A stretch of 64,000 bases of DNA from Bolinopsis microptera (Eukaryota > Ctenophora > Tentaculata > Lobata > Bolinopsidae): assembly GCF_026151205.1 (NCBI RefSeq), contig NC_087084.1, positions 4,395,538 to 4,459,537 on the forward strand. The letters run 5' to 3'. Shown in pieces: positions 21,690 to 30,845 of the stretch. Within the stretch, counting starts at the first letter, position 1. Every line of letters begins with the position of its first letter. The translations under genes were made by a program, and so were the position numbers. The notes under the pieces were generated by a model that searched no databases, had not been told where the DNA came from, and worked only from the letters and a program-made list of their open reading frames with translations.

Positions 21690-22408
21690 ACACAATTCTT
21701 AGATTGGAATTAAAAGCAATGAAAGCTTGTATTTGGACAAATTAAACAGTCTATTATCTCGAATAAATTTTTAACATTTTCCAATTCATAACAACTAAAA
21801 TGTTAAATATTTGTCTCTTTTTTTGGCTGCTTAAACTTAAACGTAAAAACCTCTTCGTCAAAAAAATCCTTTTCATATCAACTTGGTAGTCCCATCACTA
21901 AGATATTAATTTTTCAACATTAGCCAAAATTAGCTGCCAATGAACTTATATATGGGTCAGTAAAATAACTGTTCAAAATTATCAAACATTTTTCTGGATC
22001 AAATCAGAGTCAGTACTTAAAATGTAAATGTCAAAATGTTTTAAAACGGGTTACTGTTATAGAAACGGGTTTAAAAAGCCCTGGCATCAGACTAATCCCC
22101 ATGATACGCATCAGAAAAAGTAGATCCTCGTCTCCAAATTAGTAACCAATTAGTAACCAAATTAGTAACCAAGCAGCTGTAGGGAGAACATAGTACTTTG
22201 TAGTAGGACCTGGAGAGAAGGTGATTAGTAATACATTTTACCGGCCGCGGAAACGAGAGGGATAACCAGTAATATTATTAGAAATTGATAATTTTTAAAT
22301 TTTCATATTCAGCAAATCAACAAACCTATAGTTAATAATAAGTGATTATCTTGTTATTAAAATCAACGTACCGAATATGAGTTAATGCTCTCCCTTGCTT
22401 TCTTTCCT
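21690..22408. other. 3' flank of the pentraxin-like gene
   Basis: Holds a small tandem repeat (ttagtaacca, near 22137-22170). No exon found beyond the stop codon at 22409-22411. Confidence 0.4.
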
Positions 22409-24085
22409 CTAGCTGCTGTCATCTTCCTCTGCCGGCATAGGATGGTACGCCTTAAAATAAGCTATGATATTCTCCGTGATCGGTGTGCCGACGAAATGAT
22501 CTGCAAGTAAAATTATTATTAGTTTATTTCTAGCGTACAAGAAAAATGTTTCGCGTTCAATATTACTGGAAACGGCCAGATTTCAACCATATTTACTATG
22601 ACGCATGCCAGTATTAACCAATCAACTTCCAGCATTGTCCAATCGAACAAGAATCTCTGTCACGCGTCACAACTAATACGGTTAACCTCCCCTGCACCAC
22701 TATCCAGTCGTAGAACCAGATCTAGAACGAAGGAAAATCTCTAAAAATAATACTTGACAAAGTAAACCTACTCATGTTAATTATTCACTTACCCAACATG
22801 TTCCAGTTAGCTTTTAGCTCGGTCAGTTTCTCGGCGGTGAGTGTTTGGTTGAAGTAAGTCTGATCATTTAGTATGTGCCAAATACTGCGAGTACACTCAC
22901 AATCTCCCTCTTCTTTTTCTTCGTTCTCTTCCTCCGCAGGCATAGGATGGTAGGCTTTGAAATGAGATATGATGTTCTCCGTGATCGGTGTCCCGACAAA
23001 ATGTTCTGCAAACAAATTCAACATATTTAAATGGTTTATTTAAAAAAGAGAATTGTTGAATAAATTAATCAGGTTCCAGCATTACCCAAACAAAACTGAT
23101 TGTCACTGTCACATGTCCAAACAAGTGTCCATCACCCCTGCGCCATTATTTAGAACTTAAACGTTTGTTAATGAAATAGTTTCCTTCTAAAGATTATTAA
23201 AAATCAATGTGCCTATTAAGATAATGGCAAACCCAACTTGCTTAGTGCTTACTTACCCAACATGTTCCAGGCGGATTTTAGCTCTGTCAGTTTCTCGGCG
23301 GTAAGTGTTTGATTTAAGTAGGTCTGATCATACAGTATGTCCCATATACTATGAATGCAGTCACAATCTTCCTCTTCTTCCTCCTCTTCCTCCTCTTCAG
23401 CAGGACACCCAGAGTCCACCTCTGTGACATTGCCAGTCCTGTCTTGACTCAGTATGCTCTCCCAGGTGATGAACCTGACTTCCTGGTGCTTCTTTTCTAC
23501 ATCAGAACATCTCCCGCTATTAAACAACTCCGCTACTTCTTCTTGACTGAGCACTTTTCCAAAAACCTCCAGTTTCATCAGCTGCCCACCGAATAATTCA
23601 TGGTTATGTGGGCTGCTGTCTTGTCCCAAAGTGATGACACCCCCCTCTTCTAATGGAGCTGAGGAAACACTTTTAGATCCTATCAGAGTACCATTATAGT
23701 AGGTCTTTATTTCCGGAGAGCTCGTCGACCAGCTTTGACATTGATGAGTCCATGTACCAAGATGTACTTTAACAGCACTTTCCACGCCGATGCTGTCACC
23801 GTGAATGTAGTTGTGCGAACCACCATCTGATATTAGGATCTCATCCCCGTGTGTGGACGTTTTGTAGTTAAACCAGTCTCTGTAGGTGCCAGTCAGCTGT
23901 TTCTTTACCCATGAACACACCGTTAGGGAGTCTTTGACCTGGCTCATATTAGGTGGAAACCTGACGTAATCACCAACTGTGGTGCCGAACTGCAGAGCCT
24001 TTGTTAATAGTTCCTCGGAGGCCGATATAGTGGGGATTGTGCAATGGAGGGCTAGCAGGGCTGTTAGCAGTTGAAAGGACACCAT
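22409..24085 (-). CDS. Secreted pentraxin/LamG-like protein, three exons, 377 residues
   Basis: Exons on the minus strand are 24085-23257, 23005-22793 and 22500-22409. Every junction is consensus (G|GTAAGT; TTTGCAG|AA and ACTTGCAG|AT) and phase 1, and the total of 1134 bp includes TAG. Residues 1-22 are a signal peptide (MVSFQLLTALLALHCTIPTI). Residues about 28-200 form a concanavalin-A-like/LamG jelly roll. They contain HQCQSWST, which fits the pentraxin signature H-x-C-x-[ST]-W-x-[ST], followed by TYYNGTLIG and VITLGQD. An acidic Glu run follows, then three Cys-poor modules of the type CxCxxSIWxIL..TLTAEKLTEL and HFVGTPITEN..KAYHPMPAEE. Pentraxin-type domains bind ligands with calcium, often in innate recognition, but calcium residues were not verified. 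The tail modules are unlike any family I know. Confidence 0.85.
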
Positions 24086-24089
24086 GTTC

Positions 24090-24507
24090 CTGGTTTAAGA
24101 TAATTGATAATTCATTTATAAGTTCGTTTGAGTATACGATCTTATCAATTGTTTATTAATAATTACTCGTTCATTTCACGTTCAAATCAGACTAATCATA
24201 TTATATTCTTATTAAGTAACCCAGACTTTTTTATCTGCATGTTAAGGTACTAAACTTATTCAAATTACTTGACATAATACCCATTTTTACCACCTGAAAA
24301 AGTTTTTCAGGTATCAGATTGTTTTTATGGTTTATTATAATTAATTATACCGATAATGAAGACATATTTTTAGAAATGTCTGCCGGTGGGTTACATTATT
24401 GGGGCGGTAATCCGAAATCTTCAGAACCTATTTGTTAAATTTACCGATAAATTACCGATCTCCTACTTATTACTAATCAGCTAATTAATAACCTAATCAC
24501 TTGACAG
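24090..24507. other. Intergenic region between the pentraxin-like gene and the Kelch exon
   Basis: Would contain the promoter of the minus-strand gene. A small inverted repeat (ctgaaaaagtttttcag) lies near 24294. No assignable promoter element. Confidence 0.4.
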
Positions 24508-24684
24508 GTCTGACCGGTGGAGACACGGACCACTATTCCTGCTCACTTCACACCATGGACCTATCCTCCCGGAGTCCCGTATGGAGTCTGGTGACCCCCA
24601 CTATCTACAAGTGTTCTGAGATAAGACGGTACGGTCAATCTTTTGTCTATAATGAGGACTCGGGGGGTATTGTCGTGATCGGAG
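24508..24684 (+). CDS. Kelch-repeat exon (isolated)
   Basis: A 177-bp exon lies between the acceptor TCACTTGACAG|GTCTG and the donor GGAG|GTGAGC. It is open in phase 1 and symmetric (1/1), so it can be duplicated or skipped without frame loss. It encodes one Kelch blade: LTGGDTDHYSCSLHTMDL, then PVWSLVTPT, RRYGQSFVYN and IVVIG(G). This gives the Kelch pattern of a GG pair, a Tyr or aromatic, a Trp and a second GG, so it spans one blade from GG to GG. Kelch propellers need five to seven such blades and serve as protein-interaction platforms. I could not find neighbouring exons that continue the frame, so the parent gene is incomplete, a pseudogene remnant, or has very long introns. Confidence 0.6.
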
Positions 24685-24689
24685 GTGAG

Positions 24690-25765
24690 CTTATTTGTCA
24701 AAGGAATTAATGGCAATGCTAACTTTTGCAAGTTATGGCGGCTAACCCGAAACACAGCGGTGGAACCATGATAACATTGCAATTGGGGCTGGATATGGAT
24801 ATGCTGAATACTACTAAAAAAGCTGTTTAGCTGTTTCTCAATTCTCACCCAGTGTTTTTTTCAATGCATCATGTACGGTTCGACAAGAGTTTGGATGTTT
24901 TACTCTTCAGTATAAAAAACAAAGTTACCTAAATAATTTTGTATATCGACGAATGATTGCTGGCGTGGAATAAAAACATTCTTATTTTTAAAAATGACCC
25001 TATACCTATTTTTACTGCCCATTTTTAAACATGACTCTCAATGGGCTTAAAAAGAAAATGCTTCCTTTTAAAATGTATATCATGTAACGAAATAGATAAC
25101 AAAATGATAAGTTTTCATGAAGACTATACAAATAAAAACGTACAGTACAAGTTTAAAAAGCGTGGCCCTAACAACTTAACAACCATTTAGTTTGCCTTGA
25201 TATAATGTAATATAGAAGAACTGAAAAATAATACTAAAGGCTCCATACGTCAATGGAGCTCTCGAAAAGCAAACCACTGAACACTGATGACCTTTGGTCT
25301 GAGGCTGATATTAAATAAACTGCTGAGGGGCGGTTCTGACAAGTGTGACTGAAGACATACTACCTTTATCTCCTGACAATGCAGCCCTGTCTACATCTGC
25401 CCGCATATTATAATCGGCCTGGTTCTTGGATCCAGATAACCCCCGATACAAGATGCAGAGGGCAATAGTACCTGCTTTCTGGATGCAGAGAGCCTCACTA
25501 ACAGGGGAATTTCCAGTAAATAGCTTGTCAGTTGGGACGGTTTACAGGGTTTATGGGGAGATAGGCAGGGTGCACGGACCATCTTGGAGCTTGAGACTGC
25601 ATTGTTACAGCCTCTATCATACTATCATAGATTCACGGGTTGTGACAGGAACTAGTAATTCTACAGTACAGAATTCAACGTTTGCCGTTATATTATAATT
25701 ATCATTAACAGTAGTATGTGAATGTATACTCTTGCAAACTGGGTCAAATAAGGCCAGATAACCTT
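24690..25765. other. No supported exon
   Basis: A stretch at 25385-25690 follows an acceptor-like tctcctgacaatgcag, but no frame joins the Kelch exon without an early stop. Confidence 0.35.
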
Positions 25766-25769
25766 GTGA

Positions 25770-25821
25770 CGCATTGAGGCACTGAGGCACTTGAGGCAGC
25801 ACTTTGAGGCACTTGAGGCAG
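25770..25821. repeat. Short tandem repeat (cttgaggcag / actgaggcac)
   Basis: Five units of about 10 bp built on ttgaggcac. Confidence 0.8.
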
Positions 25822-25858
25822 TTTCAGTTTCCTAGGTATAGCTGGGGAAATAGCCCTA

Positions 25859-26012
25859 ATGTGTCATAATGCAGGGTGGGCCAAAAGTCAGTACCCATAC
25901 GTTGGGTCTTATACTTCCTCTGTGTTTTATTTATATTTGATGTGTCATAATGCAGGGTGGGCCAAAAGTCAGTACCCATACGTTGGGTCTTATACTTCCT
26001 CTGTGTTTTATA
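25859..26012. repeat. 81-bp tandem duplication containing a Tc1/mariner-like end
   Basis: The unit starting atgtgtcataatgcagggtg occurs twice with almost no differences. Its cagggtgggccaaaagtcag resembles the left end of the element at 46521 (cagggtggcccataagtgac). A downstream accacgccca also echoes that element's TIR. This is probably a duplicated terminus of a related transposon. Confidence 0.65.
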
Positions 26013-26019
26013 TTTGAGA

Positions 26020-28075
26020 ATTGAAAATTCGAATATTTTAGACCACGCCCATTCAATATGAAAACACCTGTATTGTTCTCTCTGAACATGCTGGACGCCT
26101 AATTTTTTCAGAGACGGTAGATTATTAAATGTTGCATCTGGTCTGAAAAAATTACGTGAAAAGGATTTGAAATGACGAAGTAATCAAGCATTTTGTGTAT
26201 CTCGTTAACAAAATTGACTGGGTGATTATGTGACACCGTGAAACGACACCTTAATTGGACAGCCTTAACGATTCCCATAATGTTTAACAGTTTAACGGGG
26301 TGGTTAACGGGGTCACCTTATCACATGATACTGATAAGGTTAGCCAATCACCTGATCACACGTAATGAATAAACTCGTTATGCTTCGTATCTCGGTCATC
26401 TGAGAAGCTACAACTTTCATGTTTTCATGAGAGTTGAATTCAATAAAATTTGGCTCGATCCGACTATCTAAACTATCAAATAAATGCGAAAATGAGCCTT
26501 ATTTAAAAAAAAAGAACACGAATATTTTTCGATTTGACTGAGCTATTAAGGGGAGATACACCAAAACCGTTTTTGCTCCGAACATCGATTTTATTTTATA
26601 TTATTTTTAAATAGACAAAAAGAATAAGATTGTACACCTTCAAAAATTTAAAAAAATATTCCCTCCTCGAGAAAAAAAATATTTTTCTTTTTCGAAAATT
26701 TTTAAAATTTGGAGAAGTCTGTCACTGTAATACCGATAGTTCGGCCATTTACTGAACATTTACTTACACTCCGAACAAGACAACCCTATAAAAGATTATA
26801 TAATTGAACAATAAATGACCAAGTTACAGACCAAACAAGGTGGAAAAAGAAAAATTGGGATTTTTGCCTACCACCAAAGTTGTACATTTTACCACTCGCC
26901 CAGGTCATCAGATATCGCTTCAAAAATTCTTGTGAGTGTAGTTGATGATCATGGAAAGCTTTTTGGAACAGGATTTCTCTCAATTTTGAGTTTTAAGCTA
27001 TGCAATGTGGCCTCAAACGACTTAGTAAAATTCATCGTAAAAAAGGGCAAAAAAGGCAGATTTAAGGCTTAAAATGCCTATAACTCAAAAAGTATCAGTT
27101 TTTTTGAAATAATTTTTACAGGATCGTAATCAGCTTGGTAAGACGAATCTTTTAGTACGACATTTACATCTTTTAGTACTTTCGCTTTTGGGTACTAATA
27201 TCAGACGAAGCCTTATATCACGGCCAACTCTTTGCTTCGTGAAATATGGAATTTACCGTTCAGCATGAAAAGCGATTTATTTTAATACATAGTTTGTTAG
27301 GCATCATTTTTATAATGGAGAAAATACAGTTTTTTACTCACGATCTTATTTCATTAAGATTTCAACTTGCCATAATAAAATCAATAACGTTATTTTTACA
27401 ATAGCAGTAGTATTTACAACTTTGCACTTCCCCATCACCATATCTCGAGCATGTTTTTAAAGAGCTAAAGTTATGTGCAATCTCCATCCGAGGTTCACAA
27501 TTATCCTTGCACAGCTATGTTTTAAAAACTATGAACTACTGCAGCATCGAGGAAAATAATCCTACAAAAATAGTAATGCGAAGGAGGTGTGGCCTTGAAA
27601 ACTTGGATTAAGTGGTCAACCAGCTTCTCTTCAAACAGCTGCACATCCTTGATGGCTTTATACAGTATAGTAGTAAAGTAGTGTTGTTGAATTGGAGCTG
27701 CTAGTTAGTCTGGGTATCCCATTATGATGTCAAATAATTAGGTCAGAAGAAAAAATCATGAGTTGAATAACAATATTTCCAAAATTTAATTATAATAATG
27801 AGAAAGTATAAATAAATATCCATATAATAAAATATCAATAAACTATTTTTTAACGACGCTTCAGTCTCCGCCATTTCCTTAACGCTTTCGGCTTTTTCCA
27901 TATATCATTAAAATGCTATTGAGTAGTGAAGCCTGCAGAGACCACCAAGTGATAGGTGATGGTTTAGAATAACTGATTCCACGATACTTTCCAACTGCTT
28001 GGTAATACTAATCTTGCTAATCTTAACTTTCTTAACTGTTTTTCTAAACGATGAACCTAAATCAATTTAAATAAG
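26020..28075. other. No gene recognised; possible transposon body
   Basis: AT-rich with long A/T runs. On the minus strand a roughly 50-codon open stretch (about 27700-27545) includes IKDVQLFEEKLVDHLIQVFK and reads like real protein, but splice boundaries and family are not clear. It may belong to the transposon whose end lies at 25859. Confidence 0.35.
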
Positions 28076-28080
28076 CTAAA

Positions 28081-28302
28081 GTGCTAATACTGAAGTGTTA
28101 AAGCTGAAGTGCTAAAGCTAGATTGCTAAAGCTGGAGTGCTAAAGCTGGAGTGCTAATGCTAGAGTGCTAAAGCTGGAGTGCTAAAGCTGGAGTTCTAAA
28201 GCTGGAGTGCTAATACTGAAGTGCTAAAGCTGAAGTGCTAAAGCTAGATTGCTAAAGCTGGAGTGCTAAAGCTGGAGTTCTAAAGCTGGAGTGCTAAAGC
28301 TA
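28081..28302. repeat. 14-bp minisatellite with 126-bp higher-order period
   Basis: Units of gtgctaaagctgga number about 16. The variant order (gctaatactgaa, gctagattgctaaag) repeats after nine units: the block from 28081 recurs at 28207. This shows a secondary duplication of the array. Confidence 0.85.
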
Positions 28303-28604
28303 GCGTGGAGGGTGTTGCACTTCCGTACCCTCTACTTCAATATGAAACTGCTCTCAACTCTTACAACAAACATATTTGATATTGAGATATTGTAACAAAC
28401 ATATCAATCTAGAGTTTTCTCTGAAAATCGTGCTGGTACCTGTTCGATCAGTTAACGTGACGATTGCCTTGATCTTCTGTTTCAGTTTATCTACCACACA
28501 ACTCAGCTCTATTTTAACCCCCTAGGTGATAAGCTGAACCGAAGGATCAAACCATGTTGCTAATTGTTGCTCATATTAACTATAAAACATCAATTTTGAG
28601 GGAT

Positions 28605-28740
28605 GATGAAGTGTTTATAGGTTCTGAAACCTAGTTAAATCGATTTCTCGTGAATTTTTAAAATGAGTTAGTAATATTATGATTAACAAAGTCGATTTCT
28701 CGGTTATTTTCAAGCTTTCGTTCAGAAAATAAATTTGAAC
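28605..28740 (+). mobile_element. Relic of the 54315-56227 foldback family
   Basis: The segments ggttctgaaacctag, aatcgatttctcgtg and tttcagaaaataaat correspond in order to about 55700-55830 inside the foldback element. The flanks diverge, so this is a decayed fragment. Confidence 0.6.
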
Positions 28741-28747
28741 CTCCAAA

Positions 28748-28788
<41 letters not shown>
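28748..28788 (+). repeat. 41-nt uninterrupted G run
   Basis: A pure poly-G tract on the + strand, able to form G-quadruplexes. Its exact length is likely uncertain in the assembly. Confidence 0.95.
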
Positions 28789-28789
<1 letters not shown>

Positions 28790-28820
28790 GGGTAACAAGC
28801 GTTACAAAATACAAGCGTTC

Positions 28821-28975
28821 CATAATACAAAATGTGCATCACCTCTTTCTTCTGCTGAACAGAACCTGCCCCTTAAAGTAAAAAATCTGCATTGTGCATC
28901 ACCTCTGTCTCCTGCTAAAACAGAACCTTGCTATTAAAGTAAACAAATGTACCTCACTTCGCCAAGAGAATCAAC
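28821..28975 (-). repeat. Inverted copy of the tandem repeat at 21541
   Basis: Two units in reverse complement (gtgcatcacctctttcttct..aacagaacct..). It matches the 21541-21685 array including the terminal cgccaagagaat/ttctcgtgggg part. Confidence 0.75.
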
Positions 28976-28979
28976 ATCT

Positions 28980-29535
28980 ATAATCTAAATAAATGTGCGT
29001 GTGTGCGTGTGTAATTTACGGATATTAGTTTAATTAAAATTCCTGATAAAGCCTGAAAGATGAAGATTTAAAAATCCAACCATAAGACAGTTTATCTCTA
29101 ATCAAACTATTTGGAATGAATGGATGAGAAGAGCTTGGTATTAGTTGACATACAGAATTAGAATGTGTATCTATAGCTGACCGAAATTATAACTCAATAC
29201 CTCTTTCTACTCCATAGTAGATTAGTCTATACCTCATCCTATTTCCTACTCAATATATCTCAAAACCTTCCAAATATGATGAGCGCTGCGGGTGATACAT
29301 TTATATTCGCCACAAGATACCCTAATCTAAACGAATTTTAGCTGTAAACTTTTACAGACGTCTTACTTCAGCAACTCATGTTTTTGATTGCTTAGTAATA
29401 CTCGAGGGTAGATATAAGTTGTTATCTCCTGCAAATAAAATTATTATTCCCCCTTGTGCCAGCTTTTATCGTGATAAAAAACGCAGGTAAAACCTTAGGA
29501 CAGTCATGCATAATGGTCGGTTTTCGAGCAAGAAG
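28980..29535. other. No gene recognised
   Basis: A short GTGCGTGT patch near 28995-29010. Nothing else supported. Confidence 0.4.
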
Positions 29536-29538
29536 CAA

Positions 29539-29581
29539 CGGTCATTTAACGGTCGTTTAACGGTCGTTTAACGGTTGTTTA
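29539..29581. repeat. 11-bp tandem repeat
   Basis: Four units of ggtcgtttaac. Confidence 0.85.
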
Positions 29582-29698
29582 TTATACAGCTAGGTTTAAT
29601 CAACGAACCATATAACACGATACCAACCATCAATCTGAACCCATTTTGCCTTGCATAATTTTATTGCTCGTTGGATAGAACGACACGTCGGATTGTGT

Positions 29699-30051
29699 CA
29701 CGTGCTCTGGGTTAGCACGTGCTCTGGGTTAGCACGTGCATGACAGCACGGTGTGCTGGCCTTATATAATAATTGACGTAATAATAACAAACAAGCACGT
29801 GTCGCCTCATCTCTCAAACAAATATCCATTCTTTCTGCATTGTAATCAGTGAAAATAACAAATTCCTTTTGCTTACCTGCTTCACTTTTCAGCATAATTG
29901 CTATTTTTCCGTCCAACAAATCGCTCAAAGCTGACAAACCTCCGAATGTCAGATGATGGTGCATGTTGGCGTGCAGCAGCCAATCACATCGTCTCATTCC
30001 GCCCACGTGCTCTGATATAACACCACGTGACTTGAACACGTGTCACGTGAC
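29699..30051. promoter_or_regulatory. Cluster of eight CACGTG E-boxes
   Basis: CACGTG occurs at 29699, 29716, 29733, 29796, 30004, 30024, 30037 and 30044. The first three lie in a 17-bp tandem unit (cacgtgctctgggttag). The last sits in the perfect palindrome GTCACGTGAC (30042-30051), the form bound by USF/MITF/TFEB-type bHLH-ZIP factors. Four sites lie just upstream of a candidate minus-strand first exon (29997-29877), consistent with a promoter. Confidence 0.5.
29877..29997 (-). CDS. Candidate first coding exon under the E-box cluster
   Basis: ATG at 29997, then 40 codons (MRRCDWLLHANMHHHLTFGG then LSALSDLLDGKIAIMLKSEA) to the donor GAAGCAG|GTAAGC, phase 1. An internal Met at codon 12 could also start it, and a longer open frame extends upstream to 30039. 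No following exon was identified on the minus strand to the left. The family is unrecognised. The link to the CACGTG sites is positional only. Confidence 0.4.
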
Positions 30052-30059
30052 CACGCGAC

Positions 30060-30845
30060 ACACTTTGATTTACCACTCACGACGTTTTGTTGATTAGATT
30101 GCTTGATGATGTTTTGTACTGCGTATTTCGTTGCAGGATACGTACTTGAACTTCGTTATAGCTTTATAGCTAGTTATACGCGTATTTTCACTGCTTCTAT
30201 ACCTTGGGTTTCTGGTTTAACATTTTTGAACAGTCAACTTTTAAGTTACTAGTCGAACAACCACTTACCACATACAATAATATATCTAAATTTAAAATTA
30301 AGTTAATAAGGGCATTTTCAATTTTGAATAGTTTAAAGGTAGGAAAACTTAACGGATATCACTTTATTACTAATATTATTAATATTTATTACTTTAGTTT
30401 ATTCATCACCCACCTTTGAGGAGCTTGGTTAGCAAGTAACTCCACGTTGGAGTAACTACACAATAGTCTAACTATATAATAAGAGTAACTACATAATAAG
30501 ATAACGGTAGAGAGGTTGGTAACACAACCATATTAGATTTCCTTATAAGTGAGCTCATATTTCCACTTCATGCTGTTCCCAATCACACCTCCTCCACTAT
30601 GCGGTAGTACATTTTTTTACTTGTCTCGTTTTTTCGATGTTCTTATCTTCTCTCCTTCCAAAACTTAAAACGGTCGTGTCCCCGAAAATTAAATAATATA
30701 TACTTAAGTACTTGGTTTATTGGTTCATTAGAACTTAGTCAAGGACAGCAGCTGTGCTCAAATAGGCACAGAGACAGTAAGGTTATAAGTTCACTTTTAA
30801 GCTGTTTTGTGATCGAAGGAATGGCTATTTACTTGAAGTTCAGCA
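30060..30845. other. 5' flank of the nine-exon gene
   Basis: AT-rich, with no supported coding exon. A 5' non-coding exon could lie here (an acceptor-like aagttcag sits directly before the start codon). Confidence 0.35.

Noticed and set aside
23351-23596. Plus-strand frame opposite the pentraxin-like exon
   Set aside because: It is a shadow of the well-supported minus-strand exon 1.
26815-27072. Lys-rich 85-codon frame
   Set aside because: No start context, splice signals or family. It lies in an AT-rich region with A/T runs.
28621-28842. Poly-Pro frame on the minus strand
   Set aside because: Produced by the 41-nt G run.
29699-29740. Possible CRISPR-like array of short repeats
   Set aside because: The units abut without spacers and the DNA is eukaryotic. 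It is a 17-bp tandem repeat.
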